From: Chondrus crispus
Lineage: Eukaryota; Rhodophyta; Florideophyceae; Gigartinales; Gigartinaceae
Direction: 5' to 3'
Length of the DNA: 64,000 nt
NCBI RefSeq assembly: GCF_000350225.1
Contig: NW_005178504.1
Location: forward strand, 312,746-376,745
The first letter of the stretch is position 1, and each line of letters opens with the position of its first letter. This document shows positions 41,121 through 54,000 of this stretch, piece by piece. The translations under genes were made by a program, and so were the position numbers. Below the pieces are notes generated by a model, which was given only the letters and a program-made list of their open reading frames with translations, did not search any database and had not been told where the DNA came from.

Positions 41121-44100
41121 ACGAGGACACCGAGTCGGACGGATCGCGCAGAAGCGACCGCAGAGGCCGCAATGCGCGCGACCGACGTCGGTTCCGGCGA
41201 GAAGACTCTGATCCGGAGGGCTACAGTAGCCCCGGCGGAGAAGAAGACCGCCATCACAGGGGCAGAGACCGCCAGTCTGCCCCGAAGCGGGATCCGAATC
41301 GGTTGCCGGTGATCAGGCCCCTGAACGACCTGTTCACCAAGGCCGTCGACTACCGCACGTATAGGCTGGAAAATCGCAGCGCGCTCTACGACGCGAGTAC
41401 CGCGCGGCGAGCTAACCGATATCGAAAGAAGTTGGACGTCCAGCTGAAAACCCACACGTTCAGTGGTCAAGATCCAATCGCGGTGCTAGGGTTTCTCGCG
41501 CGCTTCAAGATGGCCTGCGACCACAATGGGGTCAGCGAAGGCGCGGCCGTATGGTGCTTCCAGTTCTATTTGACTGGGCAGGCTCACGCCTTGCTCCAGT
41601 CCAGGCTACACGGAAACACCATGGCGGTGGATGCGGAGCAGCGCGATATGCTCGAAACCTACGCGGAAGTTGTTAACTTTTTATTACGCACGTACGCGAC
41701 GGACGAAGTTATTTCCGAAGCGGTCGGTGATGTCACCTCCTTCCGTCAGAGCTCTAATATGACGGAGGAGGTGTACAGTAACCAGTTGTGGGACAAGGCG
41801 TTGCGCTGCGGAACCGTATTTTCGGACAGGCGCTTGAAGTCCCTTTTCGTTGAGGGACTTCTGTCAGCGACGTGCGCGCAGGTGCGGAATTATCTCGCGA
41901 CGCATCCGGGCGTGGACTACCAAGCGGTGGCACGCTACGCGCAAGCGATAGGCGAGACGCCCCGCTCGGCTCGAAGACAGGCGACCTCGTTGGCATCGCC
42001 TCAAGCACCGTCCGACTCGGTGAGAAGATTCACGAGCAACGCGCGGACAAGGCCCGTGCTGTCGGTCGAGTCTCTATCTGAACTCCCGACAGCGCGCGGA
42101 ATCGAAACGGAGATACTGGCGGTGACGGACCAGTCGGTGACGCCGAGCTCGCTTAGCTCGCCGCCGACTAGCTATCATCTGTCACCTGCCTCGTCCCCGG
42201 CGGGCGCGCCGATGGCGCCCGCCCAACACGGTGACGCGCGCGCACATCCGTACGGAAGGCCAGTACAGAACCAGCGGGTCCGGTTCTTCAACCAAGGATT
42301 ACCTGGACCCCCGCCGTGCCGGTTCTGTCTGGACCTGACCCACCGACAGGAGCAATGTCCTGTGATGGCAGATAGCGCGCTGCGTTCGAAGCTTTTGCAG
42401 GCCCGCGAGGCCAATTATCAAAAGCTTCGGATCCGTCAAGGTCTCCGCCCAGGTTCACCGTTCGAGCGTCAACCGCCGACCGCGTGGCGAAATTCGCGTG
42501 CGCAGGCTCCCACGCGCATCAACGTGGTCGAGCCGCGCGAGACCGTCCAATCGGAAGAACCCGCGTTACCGCTGACGGACGAAGGGCCCGAGGACCTTGG
42601 GTTGACGGGGGAAGTCGGGGAGGACGCGTAGAGGCGTCGACGATCCTTCCCGTGCCAAGCCTCAATAAACAAGGCACCCCGTCTACTGCTTCGGTACGCG
42701 CGCAATCGCAGAGCCGAACGGACGAAGCGGCAATTTGCTCCTTCAAGAAGCAAAATTATAAGGTCACCGCAACGGTCGGACAACGACGCGCGATGATGAG
42801 CGCCATCACGCCGGTTCTAGATTCAGGCGCCGGCCCGAATCTAATCCACCTACGCTGTGTGGCAGAACCGTGGCGCGCTGCGATCCAGTCTGCGCGGAGC
42901 CCGCCGCTCATCGACGCTTCGAATAGGTCGATGAAGGCCCTCGGCGAGCTCAAGCTGTACGTCCGGATTGGTGAGTTCGTCGCGCGCGTACCGTTCTTGG
43001 TCGTCACCAACCTTGCGGTGGACTGTATCCTCGGAACCACGTTCCTGGATCGCCACGTGAAGGCGATCCTCCCACCGCAGAGGGAGGTGCTGTTCCATCA
43101 TGCGTCCGTAGCGCTGACGGGAGTCATTCCCTCGAGGCACGACCGCAAGATGACTTCGAGGGGACCGTCGCAGCAGCTCCCACAGGAGGGAAATTCGGCC
43201 GACCGGAAGCGCGCGCAGTTCCCGACGAACGTACCGTCACGGAAAATTCGCGTGGTCAAGGGGGTCACGATACCCCCGATGACCCAAGCGATGGTACGCG
43301 TCGCAACATCGATTGGGGGGCTTTGCTTCCTGCAAAACCACCCCGAAACGGCGCATAAGAATTTATGCCTGATGGCCCAGGGGGTCATGGACCTCTTCCC
43401 GGGCGAGCCGTTTACGGTGCTTGTTAGCAACTTCGGAAACCGCGCGGCCCACGTCCCCAAGCATACCGTTGTTGGTCTCGCGTTGCCATCCCCCACACAC
43501 ATCCTGACACTTGGCGTGTCGGTCCCCGGAGAGGCCGACGCTAAGGAAGGGGGAAGGAACAAAAATAATTCCTTGACCGCTACAGAGGAACAGGCGCGAC
43601 GCGAACAACCAGTTACGGACGATAGCAGAAGACAATCCTCCACCGCTACGGAAGGATACGCGCGTCGCAAAGAATCCGCTACGGAGGAAGGCAGGATTAA
43701 TTCCTCACCCGCGGGGGAATGTCCGCGACGAGAAGGACCGTTACGGACGATGGCAGAATTAAATCCACCACCGCTACGGGAGGAGGCGCGCGACGCGAAG
43801 AACAGGAAACGGACGACGCCCACAGTGGAAATCCCGCTAACGCGGATGAGCGGACCGATACGGACGCGGAGAAGACCCGCTCGTGGGAAGAAGACGTCCA
43901 TATTGGTGGAGAAGACAGTACCGTCCGGTCGGAAATTATGGACATGCTGTCCGAGTTCAAGGACATGTGGTCCGGCCACTTGGGTAAGATCGACGCTACG
44001 AAGCATGGCATCGAGCTGAAGCCCGGTGCGAAGCCGATCTACCAAGCACCCTACCGAGCCGGACCCATCGCGCGCGAGAAGGAGAAGAAGGAAATCGACC

Positions 44101-45090
44101 GCATGCTGCGCGCGGGAGTCATCGAACCGACATCGGCCGAGTGGGCGAGCCCCGTGGTCTTCGTCCCTAAAAAGGACAGGACCATGCGGTTCTGCGTGGA
44201 CTATCGCAAGCTAAACGCCGTTATGGTTCGCGACTCCTACCCACTACCGCGCATGGACGAATGTATCGACTCGCTCGGCGATGCCACTGTCTTTACCACG
44301 CTAGACTGTAATAGCGGGTATTGGCAGGTGGAGTTCGCCGAGGAGGACCGCGATAAAACTACGTTCGCGTCGCATTCGGGCCTCTATCGCTTTGTACGCA
44401 TGCCGTTCGGTCTCAAAAACGCGCCCGCGACATTTCAACGGGCGACATCATCCTGTCCCGCGTAAAATGGGAGACCGCGCTGGTCTACCTCGATGACGTC
44501 ATCGTCTACTCGCGAATCGTTACGGAACATATGGCGCTCGTGCGCGAGGTACTTCGGCTCCTAAATACTGCGGGCCTGTCGCTAAAATTGGTGAAGTGCG
44601 CGTTTTTCGACACCTCTGTAACCTATCTCGGGCACGTCATTCGTCCGGGACGGTTGGAGGTGGAGCGACGCAAAGCCATCGCGATCGAGCGCGCGCGCGC
44701 GCCTACGAACCAAACGGAACTGCGATCCTTTCTCGGGATGTGCAACGTTTACCGACGATTTGTGAAAGGATTCGCGAAGATCGCCGCGCCGCTGAATAAG
44801 AAGACCGGCAAGAATCAGCCCTACGAGTTCGAGATCTTAACCGATGCGGAATACGCGGCGTTTGAGGAATTGAAGCGGCGCCTCGTGTCGCCGCCAATCC
44901 TTGCGCTGCCCCGCTACGGACGGAAATATACGCTGGACACCGACGCGTGCGGACACCAAGTGTGTTGCGCCCATCTACAGGAGCAACCCGATGGCGGTAC
45001 CCGACCGATCGGATATTGGAGCCGCGCGTTGACCGATGCGGAGCGCAATTTGGTAGAGAGCGTTTTGTTTTCCTTGCAGGCTTTGTGTCA

Positions 45091-46050
45091 TTCGATGAGA
45101 CTTGCGATGAGGCGAACGACTTGCGCAGCTGGGCCGGTGAGGCCCAAGATGCTGTACGGATCAGCCATGGTGTTTCGGAATGGGGGGTGTTATTCGGATT
45201 TGAATACGCAGCGGTGGCAAAGCGGCGCTTGCTCTTCTCTCTATCTCTCTCTCTCTCGGAATCTCTTTTTCTCTTGTCGTTGTCAGTCGTTGTTAGTCGT
45301 CGTTAGTCGTTCCTGGTCTTCTCGCAGAGGGGTCCGGGAAAGGTTTGCTTCCACCCGTGCTTGGTGTTGCGAAAATGACGGACTGACTACGACAGCCTGT
45401 CTTATCAGACAGCTGTGCAATATATAAGCCCCCGACGGCAAACACACACAGTAAAACAGTGAAAAAGGACCGTCATTGTCGATCATCAGAAAAATGCAGT
45501 ATTGTGGGCCACAGCTGTTTTAGGGCAAGTGGACGGTTGATGTTGACATCAACAGTGAATTTTGGGGCGATTTTCTACATTCGTCGAAGAAGAGGGCGGT
45601 TGTGCCGATTGTTGCTGCGGTGATGGCACATGACATCGTGAGTTCAGTACAGAGGGTCCCACGATATAGTGCTATAGCAGCACAGACCTCGACATATGGC
45701 ACTATTGCGTGAATGGAACTATACATAAAGGGCCCAAACACAAATCATGTACTGGCAGCACAAGATTTCCAAACCATCGTTAAAGGCCTTTAATAATTTA
45801 AGGTTTACGCAGCAAGAATTTCACAAATGATTGTGACAAATAGAGGTATGATAGGTAATATTGGCATTTCTGAATTTCACAAATTGAAGATATACCGAGA
45901 AGTGTTTACGCCAAGCATCAAGCACCATCACATGAGTATTATTACGAATCTTAATTTTGCAGCCCAACCCACAGCTCGTCAAACCGCCATGTCCCTTGGA
46001 CGACAAAAGTACCACAACCCCCAGGCCGTTTGCTGGCGCATCGCATGGTG
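45091..46050. other. No recognisable gene; CT microsatellite and TATA-like site
   Basis: It follows the broken end of the Gypsy element. It contains a CTCT-rich tract (45236-45262), repeats of GTCGTTGTTAGTCGTCGTTAG (45286-45306), a TATATAAG at about 45422 and unassigned sequence. A short frame near 45530-45720 (DINSEFWGDFLHSS) is not recognised. Confidence 0.35.
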
Positions 46051-46790
46051 GATGTGGGAGAACGGGTACCGACCGGTGTCGGTAAACGTAACGACCCGGA
46101 GGGAGATCCCGTAGGGGTGATCAGACGATATTGGAAAGGCAGGGGGGTAATTCAGCTTGTACACGGGGTGCACGTACCGCCACGGGTGACAGGTGGCGGC
46201 GGAATGGCCACGTGTACCGCCGTACGTATAACGTCCCGATCGGGTACAGTAGACTAGTAGTTCCTACTGTAGGGGCGTAGAAATTAGTGTGATGGGAGTG
46301 TCAGCCGGGGGAGTCCCAGCTAGCACACGTGGTGCGCGCTCTGCCTGCGAGTACAGGTGGCAGGAGCCCAGCCACGTGTGCTGCTGTGCAGATTACTCCC
46401 CGGTGGAGTACAGTAGAGGTACTCCACTGTAGTGATCCAAAGTAGAAGTGGATCACTACTGTACTGCCCGGTCGCCGGAGGTCGACGTACTTAGGGGCCG
46501 AGGCAGTACGCTCCCAGAGTAAAAAGGGGGTAGCGACCCCCGGGGCGAGAACTTAGGAGAAAGAGGCAGATCGTCCCGCACGGGTTATTCTTGAGGGCTG
46601 GAAGCACACGCTCCCCAGTTTGGTCGTTCCACCGCCTGGTGGAAGCGTATGCCCATTGAGCCCTATCCCCTCCGGGGTCGCAATTCCACTCGTCCGTTTA
46701 CCGGAGTCATAACCGCCGCCCTCAAAGAGAGGTTGGTGGTGTTGTAATTTTACCGCTGCCGTGGACACCCCCTCCGTGACGGGGTAAAAA
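46051..46790. repeat. LTR-like, hairpin-rich sequence
   Basis: GC-rich with TACTGTAG and TACAGTAG motifs like the solo LTRs. Two neighbouring hairpins: GTGGAGTAC (46403-46411) with GTACTCCAC (46419-46427), and AGTGATCCA (46431-46439) with TGGATCACT (46449-46457). No clean TG-CA ends or target duplication were found, so an LTR relation is only suggested. Confidence 0.35.
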
Positions 46791-47059
46791 CCGAACCGGA
46801 AGGATCCATATTATTACAGTGGACTTCCCTGCTACCCTCGATCTTCAAGAAAAAGAACTCAGACCCAAGCTCCGCCCTGTCATCAAACTTCATGTTAGCC
46901 GGTTTACTGGTCACACTACACAGCAGCTGCAATGATCGCAAGAAGCAAGTGTGTCGGCATGTCGAACTTGGCCGCTTCTGATTCGCGAAGTGCCTACCGA
47001 TTGCATGCCATCACCCACAGCCAAGCGTCGTCTTTTCGAAGGGCTCTCCTCGTCCTAAC
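46791..47059. other. No recognisable gene
   Basis: A minus-strand frame (46750-46941) is open but has no recognisable domain. It may be 3' sequence of the Myb-like gene next to it. Confidence 0.3.
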
Positions 47060-47593
47060 TCATCTTCTGTTGACGTATTTTTTACCACGCAGTGGATTTA
47101 GCACTAAATTCTGTCCTGCAGCGATCTTCTGGCGCTCCTGATCAGCACGTTCCTTCATATATCCATCCTTTCGGGCCCCAAGGTCCCTCTTTGCTTCTAG
47201 ATTGTCCCGCAATAGTTCTTCGAGCTCCCCTATCTCACCTCCAACACCAGAACAAACACTTTCTTGCCCATTGCGCTTGGCGTACTGGTCGAGCAGCTTC
47301 TTGAATCTGTCTTGAATATGTTTTCCAGTGACTTTGTGCGCGAAATTTGGGTTTGCGTTGGCTTTCAGAGCCGAGGTCTCGAAGCGGGAGAGCGTCTTTC
47401 TATGCAGGGTTACATGTGCCTAGGAGGCGAAGACTTCTTGCGCGATAATTAGATCTTCTGTGCCCGTAAATTTGGATTTGCGACCCGGCTTGGACTCTCG
47501 ACGACGAATGTCTGTAGGGGTGGAAACAGGCGTCCCTCCTGGTGACTTCTCGGGCGTGCCTGGAACGTCTTTAGGGGAAACAACGGTAGCCAT
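47060..47593 (-). pseudogene. Myb/SANT-like DNA-binding protein with one stop codon
   Basis: Reading the minus strand from ATG at 47593 gives MATVVSPKDVPGTPEKSPGG, a Ser/Pro/Thr-rich head, then SKFTGTEDLIIAQEVFAS, a TAG at 47420-47422, and KTLSRFETSALKANANPNF with GKHIQDRFKKLLDQYAKR. It ends VNRR before TGA. The W-less trihelix pattern (D-L-I-I..., ...F..., G-K-H-I-Q-D-R-F-K-K-L) resembles Myb/SANT-like proteins that accompany Harbinger transposons or form lineage families. A charged coiled stretch (ELEELLRDNLEAKRD) follows. One nonsense change in 177 codons suggests a young pseudogene or a sequence error. Confidence 0.55.
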
Positions 47594-48446
47594 GGCGCGA
47601 GGGGAGCAGATGCTGATGTGTTTTTTGGCGTGTGCTGGTTTTGATGTGCTTGCAATTGGTTTCCCGCTAGCTGTGTTTGTGAAACGACTTCACAAACGAA
47701 CCATATTTTACGATTGTTCGCCAGGCTTCATTGGTGAGTTTTGCAATTGGCTTTCACACGTGGACAGGTAATGAGAGAAAAACGAAATCATTCACCATAT
47801 TTTGATTGCGTAAATACTCTAATATGAGTCGTGTGTATAGGGAACAACGCAGAGCTCACTTTATTTCATTTCTTGGACAAGAAGTCGTTAATAACAGCCT
47901 GCTTAGCAGCTGCATTTTTGGATGTCTCTCTTGTGGCTATGAAAGCCTTCTTCGCCTTACATATACCCAAGGGTATGAAAAGAGCCCTCCGCCACACTAC
48001 ATTTATACGCTGAAACCTGCACAGTAGTACTGTGACAGTAGCCACCATCCGGCCGTCGCATCTCCGACTCTGCAGTTCTGCTACTACAGTACTGAAGCCA
48101 CACGTGTATGAGCACGTGTTGACAGTATGATAACCGTGCCATGGTGTTTTGCATAGCACTAAATCGTGGAAGGCACTACTGCAAGTAGCACTACTGCGCG
48201 AGCCCCCTGTAAGGCTGCTCTCGCGAGGCACAAACAAGACTTCTACGCCAGCAGTGGGAGCTCTACGGAATTCCAGGGAGGCGTACAGTATGATACAGAC
48301 TGTATCATACTGTACTGTAATAATACCGATGGACAAGCCCCTGGAGACTCCAGTATATATTGCAACAAGCTGTGGGACGATACGAGTACAGTACAGGGGG
48401 GGACGCGCAATAGTGCCGCTTTTGTTACTGCCTCCCTCGGATTAAT
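47594..48446. other. No recognisable gene; 33-bp palindrome
   Basis: Intergenic sequence with several TACTGT motifs. See the hairpin at 48283-48315. No coding call is made. Confidence 0.35.
48283..48315. repeat. Perfect hairpin with 16-bp arms
   Basis: GTACAGTATGATACAG (48283-48298), one base, then CTGTATCATACTGTAC (48300-48315). It would form a very stable hairpin with no loop to speak of. Confidence 0.85.
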
Positions 48447-49320
48447 GCCGCCCAAGATTGGCAGACACGGGTCGTGCCACGTGTCACAGACGACGTCTTC
48501 ACCTCCCTCTCCTCTGGCAAGGTTGTTTGGATCTTTGGAGAGTCTGAGTGTGGAGAGCGATGTGAGCAATGTGAGCAATGCTCTATCGCACTTGAGGACT
48601 GCGAAACGGGCCTTTTTGGAGGCTAGGCATGAGAGGGAGGGTCAGAAACAACAACAGACTTTGATAACGGAGTTTTGGGTTCACCTAACTGGTCACTGCC
48701 GCCCCAGAGTGGTGCTGTTTTTCTAGTATATCGCACAGGGCGGCACTAATGCGTAGGGTCCACTGCACCCTTCGCTGGGGGCACGTATTCCGCCTGAAGG
48801 TTCCCGTAAGTCGGACCATGTACCGAGCGTGGAGCTGGACTTGCCGGACACCGCCGCGGCGTGGACCGGTCTGTGAGCTTGGATGGACATGGTAGAAAGC
48901 TTGCCTACAGGCAAAGTGAAGCGAGCCTGTCTCAACCCAGGCGGTGCCGTTCGCCCGGTAGAGACGGCGTGGGTCGCCCAGAGACCATGACAGAGGGACG
49001 GCCGAGGATTGATTGCTGACACAGACCTGGTGGCGGAATTTCGCAGCATTCAAACGCAAAGGCAAGACGGCCTCGACGAAGACGAACGGGTTTGCAGGCA
49101 GGCGGACAGCAGGTGGCAAGGTAGGTGCGATCTGTAGACGTGAATTTGAAAAAATAATTATCTTAAATCATTTTCCTCATGTTTCTGTCAAAATGTTCTG
49201 TAAGGCCGTATTCTGAAACACAGATGCGGACCTTGCCCTCCTTCACCACGCACCTGGTACCCTTCGAAGGGTACCAGACATACTTTCTTTCCAACCTTGC
49301 TCCCCATCGCTCGCCGCGAT
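48447..49320. other. Unassigned; short coding-like stretch
   Basis: From ATG 48447 a frame reads MPPKIGRHGSCHV, SLESLSVESDVSNV and AFLEARHEREGQKQQQ before TLITEFW, with a charged helical end. I do not recognise it. The rest holds only short frames. Confidence 0.3.
49255..49276. repeat. 22-bp perfect palindrome
   Basis: Centred on the GGTACCCTTCGAAGGGTACC core at 49256-49275, with T and A outside. It lies upstream of the short frame at 49321 and could be a protein binding site. Confidence 0.8.
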
Positions 49321-49540
49321 GGCACCGCCGCCGCCCGTCCTGCACATCAAGTGCCCTCCCACCGTGCTTCTAGAGACATGCGATGCCATTACTTGCCTCT
49401 GCAGCGTTGCACGCGCGTTCACGCCCTCGTTCGCCGCGCCGTACATCGAGATTCGTGTCCCGCTTGAGCCGACCGTACAACGTGCAATGCTCCAGAAAAC
49501 CGTTGCACAACAAGCGTGCAGTCTGAGAAGAGGGGCGTAG
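49321..49540 (+). CDS. Short GC-rich coding-like fragment, unknown
   Basis: Starts ATG in MAPPPPVLHIKCPPTVLLE, continues TCDAITCLCSVARAFTPSF and IEIRVPLEPTVQRAML, and stops shortly after. Codon use is GC-rich like the host-like genes at 29812 and 56665. It ends just before GTGTAGTATAACGAG (49552-49566), a sequence like the start of the LTRs here, so it may be a gene cut by an LTR fragment. Function unknown. Confidence 0.3.
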
Positions 49541-50465
49541 TGGGGCTACAAGCGTGTAGTATAACGAGAATCAAAAATTTGTGATGGACTGCGAGAGTCG
49601 CATTCGGGTGAATACGTCCCAATAATGGCCCTGGGCACCAGAGTCTGTGACCCAGAGCCATACAAATTTGGTCCCAATTACCAGGGCTCATGGCTCCGTA
49701 AAATCCTGGTTGACAATTGATTTTTCTGATATTCGCCTCAAACGGCACTCCCATTGGTCCCGGTGGTGGACCTTGTTGGATCCTGCAAGCAAGGCCTCAA
49801 TGATGGAATATTTCCATCCACCCTCGATCGGAGCTGTAATGCGATCCGGCATCTTTGAAAAGGTTGATGAATGTTTCTGAAGTTTCAAAGGTTCCCAAAG
49901 TGCTGCCGAAAGTTTGAGCAACTTTTTCTGCGAAACTCAGAAACATTCGTAAGCAATTTGTGAACAGCTCGATTAGCTGTAATTCCAACTGAGCCACTTT
50001 TCCACAAAACCGAAAAGAATCGGCAAACCATTGCCAAAACGTTTGCGGAAATTTTAGGCGAAACTATAAACGTCCGTGCTAGTTTTGGAAAGACGTGGTC
50101 ACAAGCATAACTGGACTTACAGTGACAGGTATTTCCCGTAGCGATTCCATCATGCTTCGTCCATTGTTGGCAGTGGCGCACCAATGATATTTAAACGAAT
50201 AGAAATGCGCTACAACACGGCATACCAGGCGAGCTGAGTCATGGACGCAACACCAGGGGCAAAAATGAGACGGGGCCAGGGCCAGAACGTCTCGGAGCGG
50301 ATGACCGCGCAGGACCTATTCTCCTGATCGCGACTCTGCGAGTTAGGAACGGCCCTGAATTGGAAATTGGACATGGTTGCGAGTACAGTTATAATGTCTC
50401 CCGCTTTTTTTAGCGTAAATCAATACTCCAAATCACCCTCGCACTCCAAATTACTCTCCCAGGGA
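49541..50465. other. No recognisable gene
   Basis: It opens with a TGTAGTATAACGAG that resembles an LTR terminus, but the following sequence does not match the LTRs. Only short frames on both strands. Confidence 0.35.
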
Positions 50466-51049
50466 AAGGTACATAGAAGCCCAAGTTTATGGTAAACTTG
50501 AATTTTATGGTCTCGTTTGCCTTTTTTCTTTTCACACGTGTGCACCTGTGCGACCTGTGCACGTGTATCAATATCCTCTCAACTTTGAGACTCGCGGCCC
50601 TGCCTTGAGCCGGTCGGTAACGCTTGCTCTAATCAACACACCTTTTCTCGCACGCGACTGACGCATCTGATGGCAGGGTGCCACGTGGGTCATTGGGTCA
50701 CAATATCTTCTGCGTGCCGGGAGGGAACGAGGTGGCGCCTCTGTCGCTTCTGTCCGAATACTTGACGCTGCTGTGATTGTTTCTCAGTCGTCCCTCTGCG
50801 TGGAGGACAAGCCTTTGCCATGGAACACTTATTACACGTCAAGTCTGCTTGCATCCCTCTAGAGTTGTTTACTGAGTGTTGAAAGGGAAGCAGGTCGATA
50901 CTTCATACTGACGCATACATGGACTGCAACATCCATCAAGAAAGCGCATTCATAACGAAACAAAAAACCCTCCCCACTACAGTACCACCTCGCACAGTTG
51001 CAACGCAGTACTAATGTCTCGGGCACCAAGCGTCCATCGCTTTCCGAAT
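50466..51049. repeat. NLR-family 3'-flank block, copy 3 (downstream of copy B)
   Basis: It matches 4850-5575 except for an internal deletion of roughly 170 bp after GCAGGGTGCC. It directly follows the stop codon of NLR copy B, which shows what the dispersed block is: the 3' flank of this gene family. Confidence 0.7.
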
Positions 51050-54000
51050 TTACACCACTAGCCTCATGATAGCAACTAGATGACCCACCCTTGCTACTGC
51101 GACCCCGTGATCATGGTCTATCTGCAAGTCTCTTGGATTGTCCAACTGTGCCAAGACAGCCTCAGACCCATCCTCTCGCCTTTGAATAATTCCTCCCTCC
51201 CTTGAAAATATTTGTGATCTTCGTCCGGCGTGAGAAGCAGTACCCAAGTCTGGCGTCGTCAGGAACCGACTCTTGATATCTCCCAAATCCTCTACCCTCC
51301 CGATGTAAAGTGTGATCCCTCTCTCCACGTCCCACACTCGCAATCTCTTGTCCTCCGATCCAGATACCACACGTCTTCCGTCCCCACTCATCGCAACGCT
51401 TCTCACCCAATGCGTGTGTCCAACTAACGCGTCCCCGACTTGTGCTCCCGTCTCCACGTCCCACACCCGCACGCTCTTGTCAAACGATGTAGATGCCACA
51501 CGTCTTCCGTCCTCACTCATCGCAACGGTACACACATCCTCCGTGTGTCCAACTAACGCCTCCCCGACTTGTGCTCTTGTCTCCACGTCCCACACCCGCA
51601 CCCTCTTGTCAGCCGATCCAGATACCACACGTCTTCCATCCCCACTCATCACAACGCAATACACAATACCCGTGTGTCCTACTAACGCATCCCTGACTTG
51701 TGCACTCCTCTCCACGTCCCACACTCGCACGCTCGTGTCAAACGATCCAGATGCCACACGTCTTCCGTCCCCACTCATCGCAACGCTACGCACCCAATCC
51801 GTGTGTCCAACTAACGCCTCCCCGACTTGTGCTCCCGTCTCCACGCCCCACACTCGCACGCTCTCGTCATACGATCCAGATACCACACGTTTTCCGTCCC
51901 CACTCATCGCAACGCTACGCACTACATCCGTGTATCCGACTAACGCCTCCCCGACTTGTGCTCCTGTCTCCACGTCCCACACCCGCACGCTAGCGTCCTC
52001 AGATCCAGACACCACACGTCTTCCGTCCCCACTCATCGCAACGCAACGCACCTCCGACCTATGACCGTGGAAACTTCTCAATACTTTCTTCTCCGACGTA
52101 CTCCACAGCCTTAACGTCCCGTCTTCATATCCCACAGCAACATACCCCTTCCTCTCACAGAAAGTTGCGCACGTAGCTTTCGTCATGCTCCGTTTTTGTC
52201 CAGTCACTTCGGAGGTTACACTTCTTGCTTCAACGTCCCCTGGGCTCTGGCTCTCCGTTTCGAGCTCGCCTTCTAATCGAACCATCTTCGTCTCCTTCTC
52301 AGCACATTGCGTGAAAACTGTTACTTCTGCCCCGGACCCGTTCAGCTGACATCCATACACCTCACCACTGGAATCCATGCCCACTTGAATTTCTCTGGAA
52401 CCGAAATATGGCAGAACAATCTGCTCCACCAACCTTCCATCGGCTCGCGCTACACACTCACCCACAGGTCGCACCCACGGCCGTGGTGCGTATGTCTCGA
52501 TTTCCTCGAGTATCCTTTGCACACTACCTAATTCTGGTGCCCTGTGCTTGATTCTTCCGTACAGTTGAAAGTAAATCCCTGCACTGCCTTCACCACAAAA
52601 AGGTACACTCAGTCGTGCAGCTCTCATCATCAATTCCATCGCAGACACCGAATCTTCTTCTCCGGTATCCCTTAAAAGGCTCTCGCTTCCTCCCGTGTTC
52701 CTCAAGAAGATATTTAGATCCTTTACAGCTTCCTCGTATTGCCACACACTTCCTCTCTGTATCACTGCCTTCACCCATCGCGCTTTCAAAAATAGATTCT
52801 TCAGCTCCTCCAAACACCCGCCCTGTTTCAGAACGCGATATATGCTCTCGAAAACATACTTCTCTCTTGCATCCTTGCTCTCTCTGCCCTCGCTCTCAGT
52901 TATAGCAAGCAGTCCTCCTCCCTGCTTGCATACATCTGCCAACTTCTTATACCAGACCGTTACACTTTCTTCCTTCTGCGCCTCCTGCACCGCAAAATCG
53001 TGCGTCAGATCATGCATCCGTACCCACCCACCATCATTGTCGTAATGAAGGTCTACTAATCCAACCCTATCCATCTGCTTCGCACATTTGTCCGCCAATT
53101 TGTAGTCCATCTCCCACAACTCTCTTACCAACGACAAAGGCATCCGGTCTTGTTTCTTCATAATACACAAACTCCGATGTATCTTTCGAAACGAAAACTG
53201 ACGTAACCTCTCCGCATCGCACCCCATGCCGGACTCCAAAATATCTAGTGCCGCATGTAATGTCGCGTCTAACGACGAATACCCATCCTCTGGACTCTCA
53301 CTACGAAGCGCGTTGCGGCTCTTCATCTTCAGGTATGCCTCCCACGCTTGTGACTTTTCTCCCTCCCATCTATCTCTCATGCACCTGACACCCGTCCCGG
53401 CTACGTTCAGAGCAAGCGGCAAACCAGCTCACGATTTCAATATTTCGCTCACGGCCTCTTTGCATCTCGGATCATTCGCTTCCTCCGGGTTCGCCCCGCT
53501 CGCAAGCATGAGCATGTGAACTGAATCGCTCCCTTCCTTTTCCCTCGGCTCGAAAGTCACTCGCTTACCGACCTGTTTCAGCTCGGAGTCCCTCGTGGAA
53601 TACAGAAGTCTGCTCCTCTCTCGGATGTCTCCTGCTGTGTCAGCGAGAATGGACAACTTCTGAAGAATACACGCATCTATACCATTCACGGCCCACACAT
53701 CATCAATAATGAACAGGCATACACGTGTGTTGAACCATGCTCGCATCTCGGTCAGTACCCTGCTCAACTCGCTTTGCTCTCGCATTTTCGCAGCCGCCTG
53801 GTTGCCACCAGACGCCTCTACGGTTATACACAGTTGCTCAATCAGCCGCCCTACGTTGGCATCTTTCCCCAAAGACATCAAGTACACTCCGCCTGAAAAC
53901 TGAGCATTGATGTCATCGTCGTGCGCAATCGCTCGAAGAGCGCAGGTCTTCCCGACTCCGCCCTTCCCCGTTGCCGTCGCTCCTATAGTTTTCCTATCGG

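Larger units (their letters stand above)
38749..45090 (+). mobile_element. Ty3/gypsy-type element, broken at the 3' side
   Basis: A 5' LTR begins TGTAGTATAAC inside the Copia RT. The gag region (39551-42631) has a helical capsid part and CRFCLDLTHRQEQC, a knuckle-like motif. The protease is at VLDSGAGPN (about 42819). RT runs from QAPYRAGPIARE and FCVDYRKLNAV to the YLDDVIVYS box. The RNase H start (YTLDTDACGHQV) ends near 45090. No integrase and no 3' LTR are recognised, so it is truncated, and it holds a nested solo LTR. It has several breaks. Confidence 0.85.

Noticed and set aside
45236-45262. CT-rich tract as promoter element
   Set aside because: Simple microsatellite with no gene start nearby.
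49552-49566. Start of another LTR (TGTAGTATAACGAG)
   Set aside because: Only the first dozen bases match; the following sequence is unrelated and no partner end was found.
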